From: Boswellia sacra
Taxonomy: Eukaryota; Streptophyta; Magnoliopsida; Sapindales; Burseraceae
NCBI GenBank assembly: GCA_013180625.2
Contig: SNVD02004657.1
Location: 124,001-188,000, forward strand
Direction of reading: 5' to 3'
Length of the DNA stretch: 64,000 nucleotides
Below are positions 34,583 through 45,431 of this stretch, piece by piece. Position 1 is the stretch's first letter. Every line of letters begins with the position of its first letter. Both the position numbers and the translations under genes were made by a program. A model generated the notes under the pieces. It was not told the DNA's origin. It did not search any database and saw nothing but the letters and a program-made list of their open reading frames with translations.

Positions 34583-36415
34583 AGAGGTGATGCCGAAGGC
34601 CCAATGAAAGTAAGTCCTGGTTGCATTGTTATAATGTAGTAAAATTCAATAAAAATTTTAATTAACTATAATTTAATATACATTCTTATGTTAATTTCTT
34701 TTTTGATAAATGTAATCAGAATGTGAGTACTTTTTTGTGCATTTTTTTAAATCATATTATTTTACTAGTTTAATTCAACTTAATTGGTTGATCATTTATG
34801 CATATGTGCAACACTTTATTTAAACAAATTAGACTAATGATGGCTAGTTATGGATTGAATTAGACTCGCTTTACACTTGTCATTATACCTCTTGTTATTA
34901 TAACTTTGGGTTGAAGAGAAGTTTATTGTAAGTTACTAATTTTTATTATAACATTACTATTTTAATTAAATTTTAACTTGTAGGAGCACAAAGCACTCGC
35001 TTTAATTGTGTTCCATGTTAAAACTTCATGATTGCAACAAATGTATTGCAAGTATGGGAAAACAACAAGTAGGAGAATTCAATTAATTATGGCTTTACTT
35101 GCATTCTCTTTAAATATTCTTCTTCTCCTTCTTCCAAGTTCGAGGTTAGCTAAAGCGAGTGCTACGTATTTCTTATGAGGTGAGTCAAAATGTTATTGGA
35201 TATTCTAATTATGTAATCATGTTTATAAATATATATCCCTTTAATTCATTTTTCTAATTATTAAATTAGGCTACCATAAAGGTTTTTTGTAGTCAAAAAA
35301 TACCAAATGAATTTTATATTTCAACTTTTAAAAAAATATATAACCCACATGAAAAAGTTAACAAATAACTAACCAAGTACTTGTCTATAAAATCAGTAAA
35401 AGGAAATCTTAAATCAAGAGAAAGTGATAAGTAACTATTTCAAACATGGATCTAATAAAGTTCATGTGTGGCTAAGCTTGCAGATTTCAAGTAATCACAA
35501 TTATATTTTATGTGTTTAAATGTTTTTATAAGGGTTATTATTTCGAGTTTCAAATGAAGTGGAAGGTTTGATAGATTTTTTGCCTACATTTCTGCATGTT
35601 AATTCATTCAATATTCATTTATAATGTATTTCAATCTTTGTTTAAGTTATTGGACTAAGTAATCTGATTTCCTTTGGTGTTTGTGGTGTTATTGTTTCAA
35701 GTATCTTTTGTATAGTACAATTGGCCTTGCATAGCTGCTGGGTATATACGAAGGGGAGATCATAATTACTTCCAAGGTTGATGCAAAGTAACATTTTTCT
35801 TTTTCACTCTTTCACTTCATAACTTATATATGTGAGATGCACTTGAACTGTCACTGTCAAAATCTTTGTTTGCTTTAGTTCATCATGGCAATTACAATTC
35901 TTCTATTTTACTCATGCGAAAATATAATTCATTTGACTTGCAGATCTTTGTCACATAGCTTAGGCAAAGGTGAGAAGCATTAGTTATTCATGGAGATTAT
36001 GAATTTTCTTGACATAGTGGAGCCATTGATGGAAAAGTGTTGGATGAAATGGTGATTATATCTTTAAGAATCTTTCTTCCGTCTCTACTATTTTCTGATT
36101 TCTTTTTTGTAATGGTACAGTAATATATTAATTATGGATGAAGTAGAAAAAGGATTTTAAACTTAGACATGATTATGAAAATATATCAATAGATCCGAAA
36201 TTACATTTTTCTAGAGTTGAGATATAATTGTAGCATATTTTGTTGAGTACGATAAATGTGGAATTGTGTATGGTACTCTTAATTGCTTATTGTGAGATGT
36301 TGGAAGTCGAATGTTGATTTGATAATAGTTGTAATTATACTGTTATTATATGCTAGATTCATAAATTTGTTTTAACATTTTATAAATAGTTAATTTACCA
36401 ATATTTCATACTATA
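34583..36415. other. Unassigned AT-rich region right of the gypsy element
   Basis: No gene recognised. The first bases (AGAGGTGATGCCGAAGGCCC) do not continue the gag interrupted on the other side. The rest could be CACTA-type interior, because a CACTA-like end follows at 36,635. Confidence 0.35.
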
Positions 36416-36635
36416 TATATATATTTTTTAAATTTCTTAAAAATCATATTTAGCGGCTAAAAACTATCAAATATTTTTTTTTATTTTTTTAATTAACCAT
36501 ATTTGGTGGCCAAAAACCGCCAAGTATAGTAGCATACATATTTGGCGTTTTGACCAATCGTCAAATAGACAATATTTGACGATGCCATTGGTGTCGCTTT
36601 TTTGATTGCCAAATATGAGAATTTTTCTTGTAGTG
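36416..36635. mobile_element. Orphan CACTA-type right terminus
   Basis: Several copies of a sub-terminal motif (ATATTTGGCGGxxAAAAAxCGxCAAATAT-like, near 36,450, 36,508 and 36,540-36,575) lead to TTTTTCTTGTAGTG at 36,622-36,635. That is the inverse of the canonical CACTACAAGAAAA end. I found no matching left end in the window. Confidence 0.55.
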
Positions 36636-37377
36636 TTAGTAATTTTCGTTCAGTCTCAGTATTTCCACCGAATGATATAATTTCACGTGGTCATATCACT
36701 ACAAGAAAGGGAGTTATACACAGCGCATTTTTAAGGCGGTTTTTTAAAAACCGCCGCAGAAGGTATCTACGGAGCACGTTTAAGGCGGTTTATTAAACCG
36801 CCGTAGAAAGGTGCAGCAAAATCCCCAAATCGTTTCCATCTAACCCTACTGTGTTATTTTCCCTCTTGTTTCTTCTCAAGTTCCCCTATTTGGAAATTAT
36901 CTCAATTCAATTTCCCACCCCTTCTTGCATCTCGATCACTTCACGGTGCCAATTTCCTGTATTTCCAAACCCCTCATCTTCACGAAACTCCAATTCCAGT
37001 ATCAGCTCTTCACTGAATAAAGGATCCAGTCACTTCTCAATCATTTTTGTATCGGCTATTACTCTCATAACCTCACTCTCTCGATCTCAGGTATGCTGCT
37101 GGCTCGATCTCAATTATGATCTTTGATGATAATATTTGGCTGCTTATAGTTTCATGTTGTTTTACTTGTGTCGTGCCTTTCTGTTTGTGGAGCCGAGAGG
37201 GTTCTGGCTTGACTAAAATTTGTCATTTTAAAAAATAAGGACAAATAAGTAAACCCTTCAAAATAAAAATCTAAAGACCCTCTTCGATCTTACTTTCCCT
37301 CTCCCTATGCTTTCACTTGTGCTCTAGGGTTTACGTTTGGGTATGAAAGTGTCAAGCGGGAATCTCTTGATCCGTGA

Positions 37378-37585
37378 ATGTTCGTGGACTTAGACCTCTC
37401 TCTGGGCGTCCTCGACTCCGATTTCTGCTTCGCTTTCAATTACAGCAACTTCTCTGATCAAGTCTTGAGAATAGAAATCTTGCCTGATTTGCTTGAGACT
37501 AAATCCGTTGGCGATGCTTGCTCCACCATCGCTGATTGGGCCCGTAACTGCAACCGATGGAGAGAAGACATTAAAAAGGACTCTG
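37378..37585 (+). pseudogene. LRB/POB1-type BTB protein, first-exon fragment
   Basis: The stretch reads DLSLGVLDSDFCFAFN, SNFSDQVLRIEI, then ACSTIADWARN and REDIKKDS, the N-terminal region of plant LIGHT-RESPONSE BTB (POB1-like) proteins ahead of the BTB domain. It ends at a good donor (GACTCTG|GTACA) in phase 1. The BTB and BACK domains are absent. It lies inside the CACTA-type element. Confidence 0.8.
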
Positions 37586-38616
37586 GTACACCTCTGACTT
37601 TCCAATAATTTTGTTTTGTTGTTGCTGTTGTTTGATCGCTTAATACTGGATGGATGGATTAGATGCTTTTTGTACCTCATTGTATAATTTCTATATTTTA
37701 AATTTAAATTGAGAACAAGATTTATATGTATTGGTGTTAAGGTTTGGCTCTGATTGATTTTGAAATTGAGAATTTTAAGCGTTGATGTTTTCATGCATCG
37801 TGAGCTGCAGATTTTAATAAATTAGATTTTAGTATTTCTAATTACATTGTGAAGTATGTCGATATGAGTTTCTCCTGATGTGAATTACATTTTTTTAAAA
37901 AAAATTTTCTGGTTTGCTTTATTATACCATTTGGTCTTCTCAGACAATTATTACAAATTCATATTGTATAATGAGGCAAAAGAATTTTGCTCGATCAACT
38001 TATCAGTTCACTGCATGATGAACAAAAAACAAAGAATGAAGTAAAAACCAGATTCTTATTTTATGAAAATGAGTGAATAGATTACATTGCACTTTATATA
38101 GACTCAAGGACACGTGCGAAGCATTGTTCCTAGATTCACGATATCTCAACTAGAATTACGATAACTAGCAAAGCTAAACATGTGAAGATGAAACTGATCA
38201 TGACATGTTTGTACATGGTTTACATGTGGACTGAGTTGTTACATGAGTTAGCTTCATATGGAGTGAGTTAAAGATGCATGATTCTGCACTTCCAGGTAAC
38301 TTTCAATTCTCTGTTAGATCTTTGTTGTTGTTTTACACTTTTCGGATCTTAAAAGAAAAAAAAGGTTGTTTCTCTTTTATTATGGTTATTGTTCGTTAAT
38401 TGAGAGTCAGATGCGTTGACTGGAATGATCAGGGGCTGTTAGTGTTGAAGTGAATGAGAAACAGACTTCGTTGACTATGCCATCATATATATTTTATCAC
38501 TTTAGTACCAGTGGACTTGCTGTTGTGTTGAACATTAAGTTTACTGAATAACATAACCTTTCTGAGTTTCTAATGGGGATTTATAGATATTTAATATATC
38601 TAAGCTTGGAATGCAG

Positions 38617-39362
38617 ATGTACTCAAAGTTAGGCTGCAAATGCAACTTGTTGGTCAGAAGGGACGTTTGACTGGAATGGTACCTTGCTGACCTTTAAAAT
38701 TAATTTCATAATTATGCTCTGGTTTGTTAGATTATTTTTGTGAGATTTGTTAATGTATGGATCTGTGCAGGGACAATTATTTGTTCAAATATTGAAAAAT
38801 GAAGGTCCAAGTTCTTTGTAATTTGTTCAAAACAATATTCAGTTATTATTGTAATTGTGTACTCTGGTTAAAATTTTCTGCTATAACAGAAAAGCTAGAG
38901 ATGACCAAAGATCAAAGTCTTCTACATGTGGTAAAGTCTTGTCAAGGTCCAAACTGAATAAATGTTCTGGGGAGAGTTTTTGTTATCTTATTAAAGTATA
39001 TGCAGAATAGTAGCATGATAAATCATGGCATATTGTTTAGTCATTAGATTTGCAATAAACTGGCAAATGCAAAGCCCGACCTTTTGATGTTTTTGAAAGT
39101 TGACACCATTTATTTCCAAAATTAATGCTGTCATGAGATGCATAAGAAGAACTGCACATGCCATGCTGTCACTGGAAAAGTATACTTCGTTGATATCTAA
39201 CTGAATACATGTATGCGTACTTTATGAAGATCAAGTACAGTTGCAGGCACAGCGAGTACCCTCATAACCGCACCTGTGGACATGGTCAAAACCCGTCTCA
39301 TGTTGCAAAGAGAATCTGGAAAAGTTGGGAACTACAAAAATGGATTTCATTGTGCATATTAG
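38617..39362 (+). pseudogene. Mitochondrial carrier family protein, exon fragments
   Basis: Three pieces with canonical splice borders. 38,617-38,678 reads DVLKVRLQMQLVGQKG; 38,771-38,815 reads GQLFVQILKNEGPSS and then hits TAA; 39,247-39,362 reads TLITAPVDMVKTRLMLQRES and ends at a TAG where CAG would be expected before the donor. The PxDxxKxRLM signature marks the mitochondrial carrier family (uncoupling/dicarboxylate-carrier-like). The first piece begins in phase 1, matching the end of the upstream LRB exon. Confidence 0.8.
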
Positions 39363-40189
39363 GTATCCCTTTTTTTTAAACCTTTTTAATATTTTTCCTT
39401 GCAGTCTTGTTTTAGACCATTCTTTTTACTTATTCATCATTGGGATTGGCTTTCTTGTATAATGTTATGATTGGCTTTCTTGTATAATTGAAATAGAATA
39501 ATATTTATATGCAGATTTTGCCTCTCGAGGATTTATTGGAAAGGTTGTAGTCAGATTCTAGTTCTACATTTGTTTATGTTTTCTAATACTTTGCTTAAAA
39601 AACCTCTCAAGAATTCCTTTAGCCAGTTTGAACTATGTATGTAGATAATATTGTTTTATTTAAATTGTTTCCTGCATTTGCTGATGTGCCTGCCATCCTC
39701 CCCTAAGAAGCCTCTTTTCAGAGTTCTTAAGGAATTTTGCTGGTCATGTGAGTTTTTTGTGCACAGCAAAGTCTTACAGACAAGGATTATTGTGGTAAGA
39801 AGAAACACTTAGTAGGTTTTTTCTTCAGAAGACAATTTATTAATAAGTTATTCAACTGAAAATATATACTTTGAGCAAAAGCACTTCTAACAAAAATACT
39901 TTTAGAAACATGATTGTTTATGCAACCAACTTTAGCCCTGCTGTGAATTTATTGAAATCGATGATTGAACTGACATATATATATAGGCTTTTGCATTTTG
40001 CATTTTGTTTTCCCCAGGTCTATCCAGATGATACTTATATATAGGCTTTTGCATTTTGTTTTTCCCAAGTCTATCCAGATGATTCTTCAGAAGCTGAATA
40101 AGAGATGAATATTTAGATAAGGAAAAAGCTGTTATAACAATAGTGGTAGTTTCTTTAGTTCGAAGAACTGGTGTTTGAAGGATGCCAAT

Positions 40190-40372
40190 GTCTTCTTGTT
40201 AAGAAGCATGCAGCTGAAATCTTCTTGTCTGTCATTGTGTCATCATTATTCTTGTTGTATTCAACCGCTCTTGTTGGACGTCTTGTTGGATTAGAACCAA
40301 GTTTGACAATATCAATTCTACCCAGATGTATAACTGTTGCATTAGCCCTCAGTATTGTTTCATTGTTTGAAG
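40190..40372 (+). pseudogene. Plastidal glycolate/glycerate translocator (PLGG1) exon fragment
   Basis: Reads KKHAAEIFLSVIVSSLFLLY, STALVGRLVGLEPSLTISIL and PRCITVALALSIVSLFEG, ending at a donor-like GAAG|GTACAA. This is a membrane segment of the LrgB-like half of plant PLGG1, the chloroplast envelope photorespiratory transporter. Nothing else of the gene is visible. The left border of the fragment is approximate. Confidence 0.78.
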
Positions 40373-41050
40373 GTACAATACTTTATGTACTTTGCACTTA
40401 CAGGCTTGCCATCCTTTCTCCAATACTATAACGAAATATAAAAGGACAAAGCAAGATGCAATAGTTGGAGAACATGCTAGTTTCAATATTATGTTTTTTG
40501 TTTAATGCAAGTTAGTGCTTGCAATATCTTTTACCACTGCATACTAATTTTGAAAAACAAACTATATGTAAAATATTTGCAAAATTTTTGCTAACTATTT
40601 ACGGCAGTTTCCTGGTCGACGCAAAAAATATTTTCTAACTATTTACGGCAGTTTCCCATCATCTCACGACAGTTGCAAAAAAATTGTATAAAATCTTTTG
40701 ACGGCGGTTTTGTGACTTTTTACGGTGGTTTTTTGTTCGTCATAAATACATACTTTTTACAGCGGTTTTGTTACTTTTTACGGCGGTTTCTTGTTCGTCG
40801 TAAATACTAACTTTTTACGGCAGACAAAAATCGCCATAAAAAGGTGTGCTGATTGTCGTTCCTATTTCGTCGCTTGTTTTTGTGTTGAACAACTAAACTG
40901 ACGTAAAAATTTATTTACGGCGGGCCAAAACTGCCGTAAAAGCATTTACTGCAGTTGTTTTTGCGGCGGTTGCGAACCACCGCATAACCGTCGTAAATGA
41001 CTATTTACGACGGTTTTAGCCCACCGTAAATAGTACTCGCTGTTGTAGTG

Positions 41051-41429
41051 TTCAATGCATTCACAATGTACACGTGTCTTTGTCCTAAAGTCTCCACTTC
41101 AATGGTTAGAGACTCATAATTTCTCTATTGAGGATAAACCACAAAGCAACCTTGTCCAAACAAAGTGTCCAGCTATTATTTATAGGTTGTAAACTAGTTT
41201 TAAATTATGATAAAATTCTATGCCTTATATATATCTCATATATATAAAATCTCATCATTAGATAAGCTTTAGAGCCTTTAGTAATTGATACAATTATATT
41301 TGGGTAAAATAAATAAAAATAAATAATATCAACTTTATTTATTAATGATGTTTCTACAAATTTACAGAAAACATCCATCACTCTAGGGCACATATCTAAA
41401 GAAGAATCATTTCTTTATTATGAGTTAGA
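41051..41429. other. Short intergenic region
   Basis: AT-rich DNA with no recognised feature. It separates the CACTA-type element from the copia remnant. Confidence 0.4.
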
Positions 41430-41783
41430 TCGTGATATCTTTATGGAGCAACCACATACATTTATTTCTAAGGAGTTCCTTGATTATGTGTGTCGACTCA
41501 AGAAGGCTTCGTATAGCCTCCGGCAAGCTCCACATGCTTTGTATGGTAGAATCGCTCAATACGTTGATTTTTGTGGTTTTAAGTCTTCAAATGCATATTC
41601 AAGTTCATTTATTAAGAAAACATCCTCAGTGTGCACAATGCTCCTTCTCTATGTGGATAATATGATTATTATTATTGGCGATGACAATGCTGAAATAACT
41701 CATCTTTGTGATGCCTTGTCTCTTCGTTTCAAAATGAAGAGTTTGGGTGAAGCTAGCTATTTCCTTGGCCGGAAGGTTAAAAG

Positions 41784-43592
41784 TGTTAGCCCTAAGGCTA
41801 CATGATAATTTTGATGATAACAATACACATTGATTCATTGTGATTTACTAACATATTTATTTATGTGTAAGAGTAATATCATTGAAATAATTATAAAATC
41901 AAGAAGAGGCTTATTAAAATGAAGTGTTGAAGCTAAGAAGAAGACTACATGTTAAAGGCACCAAAGTTTAAGAACAAGGTTTGATTCAAGGAATGTGACA
42001 CATGAGTAATGTTCAATCAATTGGTCATATATTTCTCTACAGATGTCCAAATGATGTGATTCTTGAGCCTTTGGAAAGCTTACTCAATTTATAACATTTC
42101 ATATGTTTGAAAGAAATCTAAATTTCAAGTGTAAGGTTGTCCAAATCATCATGCAAATTGAAAGACAAATGGAAGCCGCTGACATGAGCACCAAACACTC
42201 TTTTAGACATATCTTGAGATAGAAAAATCAAAATGACTTGATTCTTATGGCATTGAAAAGGGGACATAATGAGGCACATTTCATATGTTTTAAAAAAATT
42301 CAAATTTCAAATGGAAGGCCGACATAATTGACATGCAATTCGGTGGACTGACACAGAGAAGAAAAATCAACTCATATGAGCACCGAATGATGTTTTATCC
42401 ATATCTTGAGGTAGAGATATCCAAATGCTTTGATTCTTAATGTTTTGGAAAGATTATTCAAATATGCAGATTTTTTATGTTTTGAAGAAATTCAAATTTC
42501 GAACAGAAGGCTGACAAAATTATCATTCAATTTGGTGGACTGACAGAAGGAAGAAAAATCAAGTCACATGAGTACCGAATGGTTTTTTGGCCATATCTTG
42601 AGATACAGATATCCAAATGACTTGGTTCTTGATGCGTTAGAAAATCTTATTAAATTTTGCAGATCTTTTATGTTTTGCAGATTTTCAAATTGCAAACAGA
42701 ACATTGACAAAAATGGCAGACAAGATTACAGTTTTTATGGTGGGCAGAAAATTTGGAGTTGGTGTCTTCACTTAATTAAGTTCATCTCATTTGCATATAA
42801 AAGGAGCCCTTCTCCCATGCATTCAGCAAGAAAATAGAAAAGAAGAAGAGAAGCATCTATCAAGCAAAAAACAAGAGAAATATCAAGTCTAGAGAGCTTT
42901 TATATTCTTTATCTATTCTTTGAAGAGAGTTATACCTTTGTTGTAAAAATTTTCTTTGTTCTTGTATTGTGGTGAGAGTGAGATCTTCTTGTAAAGGATA
43001 AAAAGTTATCCTTGAGAGAACTCTTGGTGTGTTGTTATCAAGAGTTGAAGGGAGTTGCCTTGGTGAGATTGTTCATCAAGAAGAACTCTTGGTGTGGTGT
43101 TATCAAGAGTTGAAGGAAGTTGCCTTGGTGAGGTTGTTCATCAAGAAGAACTCTTGGTGTGGTGTTATCAAGAGTTGAAGGAAGTTGCCTTGGTGAGGTT
43201 GTTCATCAAGAAGAACTCTTGGTGTGGTGTTATCAAGAGTTGGAAGAAAAAGTCTTGGTGAGGTTGCTCATCAAGCAAGTTGTAAAGATTTCTACAACTT
43301 AGTGGAAAGCTTAGCTCGTGGAGCTAGGAGCCCGTGGACGTAGGCAAGGTTTGCCGAACCACGTAAATTGAGTTTGCACTCTCTCTATCCCTATCTCTTT
43401 ACATTTACTTGCACTTGTGATTGTTCTTTATTTCTATTCTCTTGATTGCATTCTATTTTCATCTTCTTCACCTTTATTCTCAAAAGAAAGAGTTAAATAA
43501 TTTTGATCTTTCAAGAAAAGTTTTCTAAATCAGTTTTTATAAATAAAAACCCAATTCACCCCCCCTCTTGGGTTGCCATACCTGGGTCAACA
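41784..43592 (+). mobile_element. Solo LTR nested in the copia remnant
   Basis: An 1809-bp insertion, TGTTAGCCCTAAGG...GGGTCAACA, is flanked by perfect 5-bp duplications AAAAG (41,779-41,783 and 43,593-43,597). Removing it and one AAAAG rejoins the host reading frame as FLGRKVKRSDEYF. The CCCCCCTCTTGGGTTG phrase near its 3' end is typical of some plant copia LTRs. Internally it carries a roughly 190-bp imperfect repeat (near 42,020, 42,205, 42,395 and 42,585) and a 65-bp repeat. Confidence 0.88.
43018..43280 (+). repeat. 65-bp tandem repeat, four copies
   Basis: The unit AACTCTTGGTGTGGTGTTATCAAGAGTTGAAGG...GTTCATCAAGAAG starts at about 43,018, 43,084, 43,149 and 43,214. The first and last copies have diverged slightly. 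It lies inside the solo LTR. Confidence 0.88.
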
Positions 43593-44710
43593 AAAAGGTC
43601 AGATGAATATTTTATCTCTCGAAAAGGATATGCAGCGAGTTTACTGAATCATTTTCATATGGGGGAATCAAAGGCAACAACTACTCCTATGGAACCTTGC
43701 TTGAAGTTAACTTAAGATGGAGGAAAACTATTGGAAGACGCAACACTTTTTCCACTGCTTGTCGGTAGTTTATTCTATTTAATTATCACAAGGGTTGACA
43801 TTTCATATTATGTAGGAGTCATCTATCAGTTTATGGATAAACCATGCGAGTCATCTAATAGCAGCAAAGAGGATTCTCTGCTATGTTAAAAGCACTCTAA
43901 ATTTTGGTTTATTGTAAAGCAGCATGCACCATTCTTTTTGACTAGTTTTGTATATGCAGATTGGGCTGGTGATGTTGATGATAGGCACTCTACAATAGGT
44001 ATTGTTTTAGTACAGGTTCAATAGCAGTCTCATGGTGCAGTAAAAAGTAAACTACTGTTGCTTTTTCTAGTTGTGAAGCTGAATATGTTGCAGCTACTAC
44101 GGCCACTCAAGAGTTTATTTGGCTTAAGAGGCTTACTCAATAAATGTTTTCTGCCTTGGACTATCCAGTTCCCATTCAATGTGACAATGAAAGTGCAATT
44201 AAACTTGCTGGAATCCAGTGTTTCATGCCTACACAAAACACATTGAAGCACATCGCCATTTCGTTCAAGAAAAGGTTTTGATTCAGAATATTCAGCTGCA
44301 GAAAATACAAACTGAAGACCAAGTTGCTGAAATATTTAAAAGCACTTGGCAAAGCAAAAGTTGAACTGTTTAAAAGTGCTTTTGGTGTTGTTAACAGTGA
44401 GTTTGCACTAAGGGGGGAATGTTGCGCGCAAATTGGTGAAACATAATGATATCATATTCTAGACGTTAGAAGTTGCTGAATTAGTCTTTGCTGAATAAGT
44501 CTATTTTGTTTTCAATTTTCCATTTATTTAGGGAGTTGATTTTGTCGTTCTTTTACTAAGGAATTAGTGGCTTTTATTTAGGCAAATAAAACACGGAAGA
44601 CACATTGGTGTTGGTTGAGATTTTTTAGGAAAAGTTTTTAGTATTTATAAAGTCTGTAATCAATGTGTTAATTCAAATCTTTTATAGAGTAATAAAATTC
44701 AGTTTCAACA

Positions 44711-45431
44711 AATTATCTGTCTTTTTTTTTTTTTTTTTGCTTTGGCTGCTTCTTGTCTTTATATATATCTGTTTCACTACTGCTATATAGTGCGGAAGTG
44801 TTCATATGGGTTTATTAGCCTTCCAACAAGCCAATTTATTGTTAATATTTGGTGGGCAGGGAGGATTTATTTATTTATTATTATTAATATTTTGTTATTA
44901 ACTATATATATATATATATATTTATTATTATTAATATTTTGTTATATATATAGTTAATAAAAGTTTACATTTTTATGATGAAAATCTCGTATTAGGAAAT
45001 CCGAGTCAATTAAGTACTCTCTAGGTTTGCTTCTTCACCGTGTACATATTTATATAGAGAGAGGAAGTCAATTAATAATTTAAACCACAAAGGATATACA
45101 AAGTATATATAGGCAAGTCATAAATTTATCTTTTTAATTCAACAAAGTGTGGCTGAAATTAATGTTTCTTCATGACGAACATTATTGTTGGAGACAATAG
45201 TACTGTGTTTGCCTTGTTCTAATTATATTAAATGGCATCACGTTCACGTAGGATCTTAGTGCATGATTATTCGTACTAAAAAAACCCTCAATATTCGTAT
45301 ATATGGTAATGACAGATCCCATGCAAGAATCCTAATATATGCCAGGAGGAATCCTAGCTATGACATGTCAAGAGCCCAAAAAACCCACATAAGTGCAAAC
45401 AAACTCTAGGAGATCCCATGAATAACAGAAT
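44711..45431. other. Intergenic region, 3' flank of MYB gene 1
   Basis: T-rich and AT-rich DNA, with a T-run at 44,722-44,737 and an (AT)n tract at about 44,903-44,921. No gene recognised. Confidence 0.5.

Larger units (their letters stand above)
36697..41050. mobile_element. CACTA-type element carrying fragments of three host genes
   Basis: Starts CACTACAAGAAAGGG (36,697) and ends with TTGTAGTG (41,050). The sub-terminal regions are packed with short motifs: TTAAGGCGGTTT/AAACCGCC at the left (36,735-36,806), and many TTTACGGCGGTTTT/CCGCCGTAAA copies at the right (40,600-41,036). No transposase is legible. The interior holds spliced-looking pieces of unrelated genes, all on the + strand. The flanking triplets (TAT left, TTC right) do not match, and the two sub-terminal motifs differ somewhat, so two adjacent elements are a possible alternative. 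Confidence 0.65.
41430..44710 (+). mobile_element. Degenerate Ty1/copia element, 5'-truncated, interrupted by a solo LTR
   Basis: Reverse transcriptase remnants at 41,443-41,783 (EFLDYVCRLKKASYSLRQAP, MLLLYVDN in place of YVDD, SLGEASYFLGRKVK) continue after the solo LTR at 43,598 (SDEYFISRKGYAASLLNHFH). RNase H pieces in shifting frames follow to about 44,395 (FVYADWAGDVDDRHST, SCEAEYVAATTAT-like, then KHIEAHRHFVQEK-like). A polypurine tract AAGGGGGGAA (44,410-44,419) leads into a 291-bp 3' LTR (44,420-44,710, TGTTGCGCGC...TTTCAACA). The 5' LTR, gag and integrase are missing. Confidence 0.85.
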
